Of a DNA stretch of 64,000 bases, positions 7,984 to 18,988 are shown one piece after another (position 1 is the first letter of the stretch; the number at the start of each line of letters is the position of its first letter). The position numbers were made by a program, and so were the translations under genes. The notes below the pieces were generated by a model, which ran no database searches, was not told the origin of the DNA, and was given only the letters and a program-made list of their open reading frames with translations. Source of the stretch: Paracidovorax wautersii (lineage in GTDB: Bacteria > Pseudomonadota > Gammaproteobacteria > Burkholderiales > Burkholderiaceae_C); assembly GCF_900113035.1 (NCBI RefSeq), contig NZ_FONX01000001.1:372001-436000 (forward strand), given 5' to 3'.

Positions 7984-9789
7984 ATGAGCTACACCAAAGC
8001 GAACATCACCACCCGCAGCTTCGACGTCGTCATCGTCGGCGCGGGCGGCTCCGGCATGCGTGCCGCGCTGGAACTCTCGCGCGCGGGCCTGAACGTGGCC
8101 TCGCTCTCCAAGGTCTTCCCCACCCGCTCGCACACCGTGGCGGCGCAGGGCGGCGTGTCGGCCTCGCTCGGCAACATGAGCGAGGACAACTGGCACTACC
8201 ACTTCTACGACACCATCAAGGGCTCCGACTGGCTGGGTGACCAGGACGCCATCGAGTTCATGTGCCGCGAAGCGCCCAACGTCGTGATCGAGCTGGAACA
8301 CTTCGGCATGCCGTTCGACCGCAACCCCGACGGTACGATCTACCAGCGCCCCTTCGGCGGCCACACGGCCAACTACGGCGAAAAGCCCGTGCAGCGCGCC
8401 TGCGCCGCGGCCGACCGTACCGGCCACGCCATGCTGCACACGCTCTACCAGCAGAACGTCAAGTCCAAGACGAACTTCTTCGTCGAGTGGATGGCGCTGG
8501 ACCTGATCCGCAACAGCCAGGGCGACGTCGTGGGCGTGACCGCCCTCGAACTCGAAACCGGCGAGCTCTACCAGCTGCAGGCCAAGGCCGTGCTGCTGGC
8601 CACGGGTGGCGCAGGCCGCATCTTCGCGGCTTCGACCAACGCCTTCATCAACACCGGTGACGGCCTGGGCATGGCGGCTCGCGCCGGCATCCCGCTGCAG
8701 GACATGGAGTTCTGGCAGTTCCACCCCACCGGCGTGGCCGGCGCGGGCGTGCTGCTGACCGAAGGCTGCCGCGGCGAAGGCGCCATCCTGCTCAACAGCA
8801 ACGGCGAACGCTTCATGGAGCGCTACGCGCCCACGCTGAAGGATCTGGCACCGCGCGACTTCGTCTCGCGCTCGATGGACCAGGAAATCAAGGAAGGTCG
8901 CGGCTGCGGTCCCAACAAGGACTACATCCTGATGAAGCTGGACCACCTGGGTGCCGACACCATCCGCAAGCGCCTGCCTTCGGTGGAAGAGATCGGCCAC
9001 AACTTCGCCAACGTGGACATCACCAAGGAACCGATCCCCGTGGTGCCCACCATCCACTACCAGATGGGCGGCATCCCGACCAACATCAACGGCCAGGTGG
9101 TCGTGCATGACGGCGTGCAGAACCAGGTGGTGAACGGCCTCTACGCGGTGGGCGAATGCTCCTGCGTCTCGGTGCACGGCGCCAACCGCCTGGGCACCAA
9201 CTCGCTGCTGGACCTGCTGGTGTTCGGCAAGTCCGCCGGCAAGCACATCGTCGAATTCGTCAAGGGCTCGGGCGAGCGCAAGCCGCTGCCGGCAGACGGA
9301 GCCGAACGCACGCTGACGCGCCTGAACCAGCTGCAGGAATCCACCGGCGGCGAGTACGCCCAGAACATCGCCAACGACATCCGCTCCGGCATGCAACAGC
9401 ACGCAGGCGTGTTCCGCACGCAGGCCAGCATGGACGAAGGCGTGGTCAAGATCAACGCGATCCGCGACCGCGTGGGCAGCGTCTCGCTCAAGGACAAGTC
9501 CAAGGTCTGGAACACCGCCCGCATGGAAGCGCTGGAAGTGGACAACCTCATCGAAGTGGCCCAGGCCACGATGACGTCGGCCGCTGCCCGCAAGGAATGC
9601 CGCGGCGCGCACACGGTCTATGACTACGAGCACCCGGCCGATCACGCCGAGTTCCCGCTGGGCCGCAACGACAAGGAATGGATGAAGCACACGCTGTGGC
9701 ACAGCGCTGACAACAGCCTGACCTACAAGCCGGTCAACCTCAAGCCCCTGACGGTGGACAGCGTGCCTCCCAAGGTCCGCACGTTCTAA
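7984..9789 (+). CDS. sdhA: Succinate dehydrogenase flavoprotein subunit
   Basis: Catalytic subunit oxidising succinate to fumarate, 601 residues. The FAD-binding motif DVVIVGAGGSGMRAALE lies at residues 14-30. FPTRSHTVAAQGG contains H50, the site of covalent FAD attachment, and LTEGCRGEGA and SVHGANRLGTNSLLDLL carry the dicarboxylate-binding arginines and glycines. The length is normal for the family. FAD attachment is probably assisted by SdhE, encoded two genes downstream. Confidence 0.98.
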   Translation: MSYTKANITTRSFDVVIVGAGGSGMRAALELSRAGLNVASLSKVFPTRSHTVAAQGGVSASLGNMSEDNWHYHFYDTIKGSDWLGDQDAIEFMCREAPNVVIELEHFGMPFDRNPDGTIYQRPFGGHTANYGEKPVQRACAAADRTGHAMLHTLYQQNVKSKTNFFVEWMALDLIRNSQGDVVGVTALELETGELYQLQAKAVLLATGGAGRIFAASTNAFINTGDGLGMAARAGIPLQDMEFWQFHPTGVAGAGVLLTEGCRGEGAILLNSNGERFMERYAPTLKDLAPRDFVSRSMDQEIKEGRGCGPNKDYILMKLDHLGADTIRKRLPSVEEIGHNFANVDITKEPIPVVPTIHYQMGGIPTNINGQVVVHDGVQNQVVNGLYAVGECSCVSVHGANRLGTNSLLDLLVFGKSAGKHIVEFVKGSGERKPLPADGAERTLTRLNQLQESTGGEYAQNIANDIRSGMQQHAGVFRTQASMDEGVVKINAIRDRVGSVSLKDKSKVWNTARMEALEVDNLIEVAQATMTSAAARKECRGAHTVYDYEHPADHAEFPLGRNDKEWMKHTLWHSADNSLTYKPVNLKPLTVDSVPPKVRTF

Positions 9790-9818
9790 GACCCGCAGTC
9801 CCACGAGAGAACAACACC

Positions 9819-10520
9819 ATGAAGCGCACCTTTCAAATCTACCGCTACGACCCGGACAAGGACGCCAAGCCCTACATGCAGACCGTGGAGATCGAACTCG
9901 ACGGCCACGAACGCATGCTGCTGGACGCCCTGGTCAAGCTCAAGGCGCAGGACCCGTCCATCTCCTTCCGCCGCTCCTGCCGCGAAGGCGTCTGCGGCTC
10001 GGACGCGATGAACATCAACGGCAAGAACGGCCTGGCGTGCCTCACGAACATGAACACGCTCAAGGGCACCATCGTGCTCAAGCCGCTGCCCGGCCTGCCG
10101 GTGATCCGCGACCTGATCGTGGACATGACGCAGTTCTTCAAGCAGTACCACTCGATCAAGCCCTACCTGATCACCGAAGGCCTGACGCCCGAGAAGGAGC
10201 GCCTGCAGTCGCCCGAGGAACGTGACGAGCTCAACGGCCTCTACGAGTGCATCCTGTGCGCCAGCTGCTCGACCAGCTGCCCCAGCTTCTGGTGGAACCC
10301 CGACAAGTTCGTGGGCCCCGCCGGCCTGCTGCAGGCCTACCGCTTCATCGCCGACAGCCGCGACGAAGCCACGGGCGAGCGCCTGGACAACCTGGAAGAC
10401 CCCTACCGTCTCTTCCGTTGCCACACGATCATGAACTGCGTGGACGTCTGCCCCAAGGGCCTGAACCCCACGAAGGCCATCGGCAAGATCAAGGAACTGA
10501 TGGTGCGTCGCGCCATCTGA
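9819..10520 (+). CDS. sdhB: Succinate dehydrogenase iron-sulfur subunit
   Basis: Electron-transfer subunit of complex II, 233 residues. The plant-type [2Fe-2S] ligands are C54, C59, D62 and C74 (SCREGVCGSDAMN...GLAC), with the same Asp variant as E. coli. CILCASCSTSCP gives the [4Fe-4S] ligands and CHTIMNCVDVCP the [3Fe-4S] ligands. Start ATG 9819 with GAGAG upstream; 29 bp after sdhA. Confidence 0.98.
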   Translation: MKRTFQIYRYDPDKDAKPYMQTVEIELDGHERMLLDALVKLKAQDPSISFRRSCREGVCGSDAMNINGKNGLACLTNMNTLKGTIVLKPLPGLPVIRDLIVDMTQFFKQYHSIKPYLITEGLTPEKERLQSPEERDELNGLYECILCASCSTSCPSFWWNPDKFVGPAGLLQAYRFIADSRDEATGERLDNLEDPYRLFRCHTIMNCVDVCPKGLNPTKAIGKIKELMVRRAI

Positions 10521-10530
10521 TCGTCCTGAG

Positions 10531-10827
10531 ATGTCCGAAGAATTGCTGGATGAACGCGAGGCAGCCAAGCTCAAGTGGCGCTGCCGCCGCGGTCTGGTGG
10601 AGAACGATCTGTTCATCGAACAGTTCTTCGTCACCTACGGCTCGCGCCTGACTGCCAGCCAGGCGCAAGGTCTCACGACCTTGATGGATCTGCCCGACAA
10701 CGACCTGCTGGACCTGCTGCTGCGGCGCAAGGAACTGTCAGGCGAACTGGACACGCCGAACATCAAGACCGTGCTTGAACAGCTGCGCCCCCGGGTGTCG
10801 GCACCCCCTCCTGCGCTTGCGGGCTAA
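10531..10827 (+). CDS. sdhE: FAD assembly factor SdhE
   Basis: A small 98-residue protein of the SdhE/Sdh5 (YgfY, DUF339) family that promotes covalent flavinylation of SdhA. The conserved RGxxE surface appears as RRGLVEND near residue 15, in the usual helical-bundle context (FFVTYGSRLTASQAQGLTTLMDLPDNDLLDLLL). It starts 10 bp after sdhB and ends 18 bp before gltA. Confidence 0.94.
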   Translation: MSEELLDEREAAKLKWRCRRGLVENDLFIEQFFVTYGSRLTASQAQGLTTLMDLPDNDLLDLLLRRKELSGELDTPNIKTVLEQLRPRVSAPPPALAG

Positions 10828-10845
10828 CAACAGAAGGAACCTGAA

Positions 10846-12156
10846 ATGAAACTGGCAGACAACAAGGCAACGCTATCGTTCAGCAATGGGAGCCCCAGCG
10901 TGGAGCTCCCGGTGTACCAGGGCAGCATCGGCCCCGACGTCGTGGACATCCGCAAGCTGTACGCGCAGACGGGCATGTTCACGTATGACCCCGGTTTCCT
11001 TTCGACGGCATCGTGCCAGTCGTCCATCACCTACATCGATGGCGACAAGGGCGAGCTGCTGTACCGCGGCTACCCCATCGAGCAACTGGCCACCAACTGC
11101 GACTACCTGGAAACCTGCTACCTGCTGCTGAACGGCGAACTGCCTGACGCCACGCAGAAGCAGCAGTTCAATGACAGCGTGACTCAGCACACGATGGTCA
11201 ACGAACAGATGCAGTTCTTCCTGCGCGGCTTCCGCCGCGATGCCCACCCCATGGCCGTGCTGACCGGCCTGGTGGGTGCCCTGTCGGCCTTCTATCACGA
11301 CAGCACGGACATCAACAATCCGCAGCATCGCGAGATCTCGGCCATCCGCCTGATCGCCAAGATGCCGACGCTGGTCGCCATGGCCTACAAGTACGGCGTG
11401 GGCCAGCCCTACATGTACCCGCAGAACAACCTGAGCTATGCCGGCAACTTCCTGCGCATGATGTTCGGCACGCCCTGCGAAGAGTACAAGGTCAACCCCG
11501 TGCTCGAACGCGCGCTGGACCGCATCTTCATCCTGCACGCAGACCACGAGCAGAACGCCTCCACCTCCACGGTGCGCCTGTGCGGCTCGTCGGGCACCAA
11601 CCCGTTCGCGGCCATCGCGGCCGGCGTGGCCTGCCTCTGGGGCCCCGCCCACGGCGGCGCCAACGAAGCGGCCCTGAACATGCTGCACGACATCCAGGCC
11701 CAGGGCGGCGTGGAAAAGATCGGCGAGTTCATCAAGCAGGTCAAGGACAAGAACTCCGGCGTCAAGCTGATGGGCTTCGGTCACCGCGTGTACAAGAACT
11801 ACGACCCCCGCGCCAAGCTCATGCAGGAAACCTGCAACGAAGTGCTGGCCGAGCTGGGCCTGGAAAACGACCCGCTGTTCAAGCTGGCCAAGGAACTGGA
11901 AAAGATCGCCCTGGAAGACGAATACTTCGTGTCGCGCAAGCTGTACCCGAACGTGGACTTCTACTCCGGCATCGTGCAGCGCGCCATCGGCATCCCGGTG
12001 AACCTGTTCACCGGCATCTTCGCCCTGGCACGGACCGTGGGCTGGATCGCCCAGCTCAACGAAATGATCGGCGACCCCGAGTACAAGATCGGCCGTCCCC
12101 GCCAGCTGTTCGTGGGCTCCGAGCGCCGCGACGTGCAGCCCCTGGCCAAGCGCTGA
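10846..12156 (+). CDS. gltA: Citrate synthase, type II
   Basis: Condenses acetyl-CoA and oxaloacetate to citrate, 436 residues, hexameric bacterial type. Catalytic residues are visible as H269 in [12 protein letters not shown]313 in [13 protein letters not shown] and D371 in [11 protein letters not shown]; the [12 protein letters not shown] signature is at 230-241. A GAAGGAAC ribosome site precedes the ATG. Last gene of the sdh operon, closed by a strong terminator, so complex II and citrate synthase are probably co-transcribed. Confidence 0.98.
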   Translation: MKLADNKATLSFSNGSPSVELPVYQGSIGPDVVDIRKLYAQTGMFTYDPGFLSTASCQSSITYIDGDKGELLYRGYPIEQLATNCDYLETCYLLLNGELPDATQKQQFNDSVTQHTMVNEQMQFFLRGFRRDAHPMAVLTGLVGALSAFYHDSTDINNPQHREISAIRLIAKMPTLVAMAYKYGVGQPYMYPQNNLSYAGNFLRMMFGTPCEEYKVNPVLERALDRIFILHADHEQNASTSTVRLCGSSGTNPFAAIAAGVACLWGPAHGGANEAALNMLHDIQAQGGVEKIGEFIKQVKDKNSGVKLMGFGHRVYKNYDPRAKLMQETCNEVLAELGLENDPLFKLAKELEKIALEDEYFVSRKLYPNVDFYSGIVQRAIGIPVNLFTGIFALARTVGWIAQLNEMIGDPEYKIGRPRQLFVGSERRDVQPLAKR

Positions 12157-12200
12157 TCGGCACACCCGGCGCACACGCGCCGGGGTCCGCAGACCCTACA

Positions 12201-12231
12201 AAGCCCGCAGGCCCCGCCTGCGGGCTTTTTT
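12201..12231 (+). terminator. Intrinsic terminator of the sdh-gltA operon
   Basis: Perfect 12-bp stem (arms 12201-12212 and 12216-12227), CCC loop, followed by a T run. Confidence 0.93.
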
Positions 12232-12303
12232 CTTGCCGCGAGCCCTAGCCGAAAGCGGGCTGCACGGGAGCCGCTACCGCGCCCCGCCCTTGGGCGATGC
12301 CCC

Positions 12304-13314
12304 TCAGCGCCGCACAGGCCCGCCGAAGCGCTCGCGGTAGGCCTGCGGCGTGATGCCCAGGTGCCGCACGAAGAGATGCCGCAGCGCCTGCTCCGAGCCC
12401 ATGCCCACGCGCGCGGCCACGGTCTTGAGCGGCAGGCCGGCATGCGACTCCAGCAGGCGGCGGGCGCCCTCCAGCCGGGCCGATTCCACGAAGGCCGTGG
12501 GCGTCTGCCCGGTTTCCTGCACGAACACGCGGCGGAAGTGGCGCTCGCTCATCGCCGCGCGCCCGGCCAGCGCGGCGAGCGGCATGGGCTCGTGCAGATG
12601 CTCCAGCACCCAGTTCTGCACGGCCTGGATGTCGCGGTGCCCCGTGGCCTGGCTGGCCAGCTGGACGCTGAACTGCGACTGCCCGCCCGGGCGCTTGAGG
12701 TACATGACCAGATCGCGCGCCACCTCCAGCGCCAGCTCATGGCCGAAGTCCTCTTCCACCACCGCCAGGGCCAGGTCGATGCCGGCCGTGACGCCAGCCG
12801 ATGTCCAGAGCGCGCCGTCGCGCACGTAGATCGCGTCCGGATCCACGTCGATGGCCGGGTAGCGCTGGCGCAGCAGGCCCGCCACGCCCCAGTGGGTGGC
12901 GGCGCGCCGGCCATCGAGCAGCCCCGCCGCCGCCAGGAAGAAGCTGCCCGAGCACAGCGCGATCAGGCGTGCCACCCGGGGCGCGACCCGCGCCGTCCAG
13001 GCCACCAGATCGGGCGAGGCGGCCAGCACCTGCTCGATGTGGCGCGAGCCGACCAGCAGCACGGTGCAGCCCGTGCCGTCCTGCTCCACCTCGGACAGGG
13101 TGCGCGTGGCGGTCAGCGACATCAGCGTGTCGGACGGCACGGGGCCGGCCTGGGCCGCGACCACGCGCACCTCGTAGCCATCGGGCCGGCCATGCCGGCG
13201 CAGGTGGACGTTGGCATAGTCGAACACCGACATGGGGCCGATGGCCTCCAGCGCCTTGAAACCGGGATAGATGACGAGATCGACGCGGTGGGCGCTGTCG
13301 TGGTGATGGTCCAT
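12304..13314 (-). CDS. GlxA-type AraC regulator with DJ-1/PfpI domain
   Basis: A 336-residue regulator of the GlxA subfamily. The N-terminal DJ-1/PfpI (class I glutamine-amidotransferase-like) domain covers about residues 8-190 (VDLVIYPGFKALEAIGPMSV; nucleophile-elbow-like ALCSGSFFLAAAGLL). A C-terminal AraC double helix-turn-helix covers about 225-325 (MSERHFRRVFVQETGQTPTAFVESARLEGARRLLES, HFLVRHLGITPQAYRERF-like end). It is divergent from frmA with 211 bp between start codons, so I infer it may control formaldehyde detoxification. Known relatives act on arginine, betaine or carnitine metabolism, so an unrelated target is possible. Confidence 0.88.
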   Translation of the reverse strand: MDHHHDSAHRVDLVIYPGFKALEAIGPMSVFDYANVHLRRHGRPDGYEVRVVAAQAGPVPSDTLMSLTATRTLSEVEQDGTGCTVLLVGSRHIEQVLAASPDLVAWTARVAPRVARLIALCSGSFFLAAAGLLDGRRAATHWGVAGLLRQRYPAIDVDPDAIYVRDGALWTSAGVTAGIDLALAVVEEDFGHELALEVARDLVMYLKRPGGQSQFSVQLASQATGHRDIQAVQNWVLEHLHEPMPLAALAGRAAMSERHFRRVFVQETGQTPTAFVESARLEGARRLLESHAGLPLKTVAARVGMGSEQALRHLFVRHLGITPQAYRERFGGPVRR

Positions 13315-13354
13315 GGAGCAGGGAAAAGGAAAGCCGGAAAAGGCGGCACTATAG

Positions 13355-14635
<1,281 letters not shown>

Positions 14636-14663
14636 GCCGACGCGCACCCGCACGGAACCCGCC

Positions 14664-15542
14664 ATGACCAGCACCGCGCCTTTCCAGACGCTCTCCAGCC
14701 ACGCCAGCTTCGGCGGCCGGCAGCTTTTTCTGCAGCATGACTCGCGCGAGATCGGCCTGCCGATGAAGCTCGCCCTCTACCTGCCGCCGCAGGCCGGGCA
14801 AGGCCCCGTGCCCGCCCTGCTCTACCTGGCGGGCCTGACCTGCAACGAAGAGACCTTCACGGTCAAGGCCGGCGCGCAGCGGCTCGCGGCCGAACTGGGC
14901 GTGGCGCTCATCGCGCCCGACACCAGCCCGCGCGGCGCAGCGGTGGAGGCGCTGGAAGGCGCCACCGCCAGCTGGGACTTCGGCATCGGCGCGGGCTTCT
15001 ATCTCGACGCGACGCAGCAGCCCTGGCGCACCCACTGGCGCATGGAAAGCTACCTCACGGCCGAGCTGCTGCCCCTGCTCGGGCAGCACCAGCCCATCGA
15101 CCTGCAGCGCCTGGGCCTCTTCGGCCATTCGATGGGCGGGCACGGCGCGCTCACGCTGGCGCTGCGGCACCCGGGCATGTTCCGCTCGCTCTCGGCCTTC
15201 GCGCCCATCTGCGCGCCCACGCGCTGCCCCTGGGGCGAAAAGGCCTTCACCGGCTACCTGGGCTCGGACCGCACGGCCTGGGGCGAGCATGACGCCACCG
15301 TGCTGATGGAGAACCAGCCTATCGCACCCTACCCGGCCGGCATCCTGATCGACCAGGGCCTGGACGACAAATTCCTGGCCGAGCAGCTGCACCCGCACCT
15401 GTTCGAGGCGGCCTGCGCCGCCATCGGCCAGCCGCTCACGCTGCGCCGGCAGGCGGGCTACGACCACGGCTACTATTTCATCCAGAGCTTCATGGAAGAC
15501 CACCTGCGCCACCATGCGCGGCAGCTGGGCCTGGCAGGCTGA
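14664..15542 (+). CDS. fghA: S-formylglutathione hydrolase
   Basis: Esterase D family serine hydrolase converting S-formylglutathione to formate and glutathione, the second step of formaldehyde detoxification. It has 292 residues. The nucleophile is S156 in GHSMGGHGAL, the acid lies in DQGLDDKFL and the base in YDHGYYF. YLAGLTCNEETF is a further family signature. Downstream of frmA and followed by an intrinsic terminator. No formate dehydrogenase is seen in the window. Confidence 0.96.
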   Translation: MTSTAPFQTLSSHASFGGRQLFLQHDSREIGLPMKLALYLPPQAGQGPVPALLYLAGLTCNEETFTVKAGAQRLAAELGVALIAPDTSPRGAAVEALEGATASWDFGIGAGFYLDATQQPWRTHWRMESYLTAELLPLLGQHQPIDLQRLGLFGHSMGGHGALTLALRHPGMFRSLSAFAPICAPTRCPWGEKAFTGYLGSDRTAWGEHDATVLMENQPIAPYPAGILIDQGLDDKFLAEQLHPHLFEAACAAIGQPLTLRRQAGYDHGYYFIQSFMEDHLRHHARQLGLAG

Positions 15543-15564
15543 CTGCAACAGCCTTCCCCTGCAC

Positions 15565-15600
15565 AAGGGCTGCACCGATGATGGGTGCAGCCCTTTTTTC
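15565..15600 (+). terminator. Intrinsic terminator of frmA-fghA
   Basis: Perfect 12-bp stem (15565-15576 with 15584-15595), 7-nt loop, then T6. Confidence 0.92.
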
Positions 15601-15765
15601 ATGGCGGCGGCCCAACGGCTCGCCAGAACGAACGCTCGGGGCCAGCGGTTGATCGCTCCATCACATGCGCCGCAGGTTGGTGTCTTAACCGATGCGGCCG
15701 GGAGCCCATTGCGCTACGGTGGAGACGGAAGCTCGGTCCATGACCGGCTTCCATCGGTCCCTCTA

Positions 15766-15812
15766 AAATCAAACATATCAATTTAAATAAATTAAATGAT
15801 AAATATGTTTGC
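15766..15812. promoter_or_regulatory. AT-rich island with 9-bp inverted repeat
   Basis: A block of almost pure A/T in a very GC-rich genome, about 90 bp upstream of the signalling operon. Perfect 9-bp arms CAAACATAT (15770-15778) and ATATGTTTG (15803-15811) flank a 24-nt AT-only loop with nested symmetry (AATTT-N4-AAATT). It is probably the control region of the operon or a nucleoid-protein site. I could not assign clear -35/-10 boxes. The rest of 15601-15903 shows nothing else recognisable. Confidence 0.55.
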
Positions 15813-15903
15813 ATGACGGAACCCGATCCCCATAATGGAGACCAGCGGAGCGCCCAAGCGCCCCGCCCCTTCGCTCCAGGCAGGATGCCCCGGAAAGGAA
15901 CGC

Positions 15904-18900
15904 ATGACACCGATCCCCTCCGCGCCGACCAGCACCTCCACGGCTCCAGGAGCGCCTGCCGCCATGCTGTCCCCAGCCGAGGTGGACATCCTGAAGCGGC
16001 AGATCTTCGATGCGACCCCGATGGGCCTGTGCCTGATGGTGGGCGGCGCCCCTCAGCTCATCAACGCGCGCTTCGCAGAACTGCTGGGCGCCGGCGCCGA
16101 CGATGCGGAGCGCCCCGCCAGCTGGCTGCAGCAGCAATGGCCGGCGCTGTGGCCGCAGCTGCAGGGCATCGGCCGCAGCCAGCGGCATGTGAGCAGCACC
16201 GACTCCGGCGGCGCGGTCTTCAACGGCCGGGCCTATTCCCGGCAGCTCCCCGCCCTGGGCGAGCGCGCCGAACTCATCACCCTGGTGGACGACCCGCAGC
16301 GGGCGCAGATCGCGTTCTCGTCGCAATGGCGCGCCCGCATGCTGGAGCAGACCGAAACCATGGGGCGCAGCGGCTCCGCGGAGCTCGATCTGGATGGTGG
16401 CAAGGCCGTGCTTTCGAAGGGCCTGCACGCCCTGCTCGGCCAGCCCTTCCATCCCGATGCCCGGCCCAGCTGGCGCCTGCTGCGCTGGCTGCCCGCCAAG
16501 GAGCGGGGCTACGCGGCCTCCATCTGGCGCGGGGCCCTGCCCGATGAGCCCTTCGAATTCCAGCACCGGCTGGTGCGCGCCGACGGCACGCGGCTCGAGG
16601 TGCTGCAGCGCGGCATGGTGGAAACGGACCCCTCGGGCCGCCGCCACGGCTACCTCATCATCCAGGACATCACCGCCCAGCGCGAGGCCGAGCAGCGCAT
16701 CCAGGAGCTGGCCAACCATGACGAGGTGACCGGGCTCGCCAACCGCACCCAGCTGCTGGACCGCATCGATGCCGCCGTGCACAGCGCCAAGTGGGACCCC
16801 CAGCCCTTCCTGCTGCTGTCCATCCAGATCGATCAGGTCGAGCAGCTCAAGCAGGCCATGGGCTACGGCGCGGGCGACGCCATGGCCATGGCCGTGGCGG
16901 CACGCCTGTGCAGCCTGGCCGGGCCGGGGGACGCCGTGGCCCGGCTGGACGGGGGCGAGTTCGCCATTTTGCTCAGCCCGGACAACAGCCAGCCCGACCC
17001 TCAGGGGTTCCGGCAGGCCCGCGAGGTGGTGCAGGCCCTGTCCAAGGCCGAGCGCCTGGGCTCGGTCGAGATCGTGCCGGGCGCGCGCGTGGGAGTGGCC
17101 CGCTTTCCGGAAGACGCGGGCGATGCCGGCGGCCTGCTGGAGGCCGCGCAGACCGCGCGCATGGGCATCGATGCCAGCGGCGAGCAGGTGGCCGTGTACA
17201 CCCCCGCGACGCGCACCATGGCCCTGCGCAGGCTGGCCATCGAATCGGGCCTGCGCCATGCGGTGGAGCGCAACGAGCTGACGCTCAGCTACCAGCTGCA
17301 GGCCGATCTGACCACCGGCGACATCGCGGGCATGCAGCTCGTGCTGCGCTGGCACAGCCAGGAACTCGGCGAAGTGCCCAACAGCGAATTCACGCCCGTG
17401 GCCATGCAGACCGGCCTGATCGTGATGCTGGGCGACTGGAAGCGCGACGCCGCCTGCCGCCAGCTGCGCGCCTGGGAACAGGCCGGCGTGCGCGTGCCCC
17501 GGCTGTCGCTGCGCGTCTCGCTGCTGGAGCTGCAGCAGCCCGACGTGGTGGACAAGCTGCGCAGGTCTCTCTCCAGCAACGGGCTGGCGCCCCAGGCGCT
17601 GAGCGTCGAGATCAGCGAACAGGCGCTCATCAACGCCTCGCCCGCCCTGCTGCGCACGCTGACCCAGCTGCGCGGCCTGGGCCTGGAGATCTCGCTGGGC
17701 GACTTCGGCGCCGGCTTCACCAACCTGGGCCTGCTGCGCAGCCTGCCGGTGGACGTGATCAAGGTCCATCGCTCCTGCGTGCCCGACGTGACCGCGGCCA
17801 CGGGCGATGTCTCGCTCACCCGCGCCATCATCAACATGGCGCACAGCCTGCAGATGAAGGTGCTGGCCGACGGCGTGGAAACCACCGGCCAGCTCACGCT
17901 GCTGATCGCCAACGGCTGCGACCGCATGCAGGGCCCCGTGCTGGCCGAGCCCGTGGACGCCCAGGGCCTGGCGCAGATGCTGGCCGGCAAGGTGCGCCTG
18001 CCCGAGAACCTCCTCACCCGCCGGCGCGAGCGCACGCTGCTGCTGGTGGACGACGAGCCCAACATCGTCTCGGCCCTGCGCCGCCTCTTCCGGCGCGAGG
18101 GCTACCGCATCGCCACCGCCGGCAGCGGGGCCGAAGGGCTGCAGCGCATGGCCGAATACGAGGTGGACGTGGTGCTGTCCGACCAGCGCATGCCGGGCAT
18201 GACGGGGGTGGAGTTCCTGCGCCGGGCCAAAGAGCTGTACCCCGACACCGTGCGCATGGTGCTGTCCGGCTACACCGAGCTGCAATCCATCACCGATGCG
18301 GTGAACGAAGGCGCCATCTACCGCTTCCTGACCAAGCCCTGGGACGACGAGCGCCTGCTGGTGCATGTGCAGGAAGCCTTCGCCCACAAGGAGATGGCCG
18401 ACGAGAACAAGCGCCTGGCCTCCGAAGTGATCACCGCCAGCGAAGCCCTGGCGGCCGCCAACGAACGGCTGGAACGGGTGCTGGGCTCGCAGCAGCAGCA
18501 GATCGACCAGGAAAGCGCCCGCGCCGACGCGGTGCGCGACATGGTGGAACAGCTGCCCGTGCCCCTGCTGGGCATCGACCCGGACGGCACCATCGTGCTG
18601 GCCAACCAGGAAGCGCAGCGCACCCTGGGCCTCGCCACCCCGCTGCTGGGAGAGGCCGCGGCGGCGGTGCTGCAGCAAGACATTCCCCTGCCGGACGCAG
18701 GCCTGCCCGCCGGCCTGCCCGATGCGAAGGCCCCGCCCCTGCACTGGCAGGGCGCGCACTGGAGCATGAAGGTGCGCGCCCTGGGCGACGCCGCGCCACG
18801 CGGGCTGCTGGTGGTGCTGACGCAGCGCCACCGCCCACCGCACCGAGCGGAGGGCCCGGCCTCCGCCGCCCCCGCACTCCCCGCCGCCGCTCCGCCCGCA

Positions 18901-18930
18901 TCCGCAAACCCGGCGGCGGAGCGGGGATGA
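15904..18930 (+). CDS. Hybrid PAS-PAS-GGDEF*-EAL*-REC-PAS signalling protein
   Basis: A 1008-residue cytoplasmic protein without membrane helices. Approximate order: PAS 20-130, PAS/PAC 165-262, GGDEF 265-420, EAL 440-690, response-regulator receiver 708-825, coiled coil 830-875, PAS 880-970, Ala/Pro-rich tail. The GGDEF signature reads LDGGEF, the EAL signature is replaced by MQL (GMQLVLRW) and DDFGTG reads GDFGAG, so both c-di-GMP domains look catalytically dead and may only bind ligand or partners. The receiver is intact (VDDEP, phospho-acceptor D in LSDQRMPGM, SGYTE, LTKPWDD). I chose ATG 15904 because GGAAAGGAA precedes it; the frame is open 23 codons further up. First gene of a tightly packed signalling operon. 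Confidence 0.88.
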   Translation: MTPIPSAPTSTSTAPGAPAAMLSPAEVDILKRQIFDATPMGLCLMVGGAPQLINARFAELLGAGADDAERPASWLQQQWPALWPQLQGIGRSQRHVSSTDSGGAVFNGRAYSRQLPALGERAELITLVDDPQRAQIAFSSQWRARMLEQTETMGRSGSAELDLDGGKAVLSKGLHALLGQPFHPDARPSWRLLRWLPAKERGYAASIWRGALPDEPFEFQHRLVRADGTRLEVLQRGMVETDPSGRRHGYLIIQDITAQREAEQRIQELANHDEVTGLANRTQLLDRIDAAVHSAKWDPQPFLLLSIQIDQVEQLKQAMGYGAGDAMAMAVAARLCSLAGPGDAVARLDGGEFAILLSPDNSQPDPQGFRQAREVVQALSKAERLGSVEIVPGARVGVARFPEDAGDAGGLLEAAQTARMGIDASGEQVAVYTPATRTMALRRLAIESGLRHAVERNELTLSYQLQADLTTGDIAGMQLVLRWHSQELGEVPNSEFTPVAMQTGLIVMLGDWKRDAACRQLRAWEQAGVRVPRLSLRVSLLELQQPDVVDKLRRSLSSNGLAPQALSVEISEQALINASPALLRTLTQLRGLGLEISLGDFGAGFTNLGLLRSLPVDVIKVHRSCVPDVTAATGDVSLTRAIINMAHSLQMKVLADGVETTGQLTLLIANGCDRMQGPVLAEPVDAQGLAQMLAGKVRLPENLLTRRRERTLLLVDDEPNIVSALRRLFRREGYRIATAGSGAEGLQRMAEYEVDVVLSDQRMPGMTGVEFLRRAKELYPDTVRMVLSGYTELQSITDAVNEGAIYRFLTKPWDDERLLVHVQEAFAHKEMADENKRLASEVITASEALAAANERLERVLGSQQQQIDQESARADAVRDMVEQLPVPLLGIDPDGTIVLANQEAQRTLGLATPLLGEAAAAVLQQDIPLPDAGLPAGLPDAKAPPLHWQGAHWSMKVRALGDAAPRGLLVVLTQRHRPPHRAEGPASAAPALPAAAPPASANPAAERG

Positions 18931-18988
18931 ACACCTGCGCACCCCGCCAGCACCACGCCGCCTCACCGCGCAGACAAGGACACGGGCC

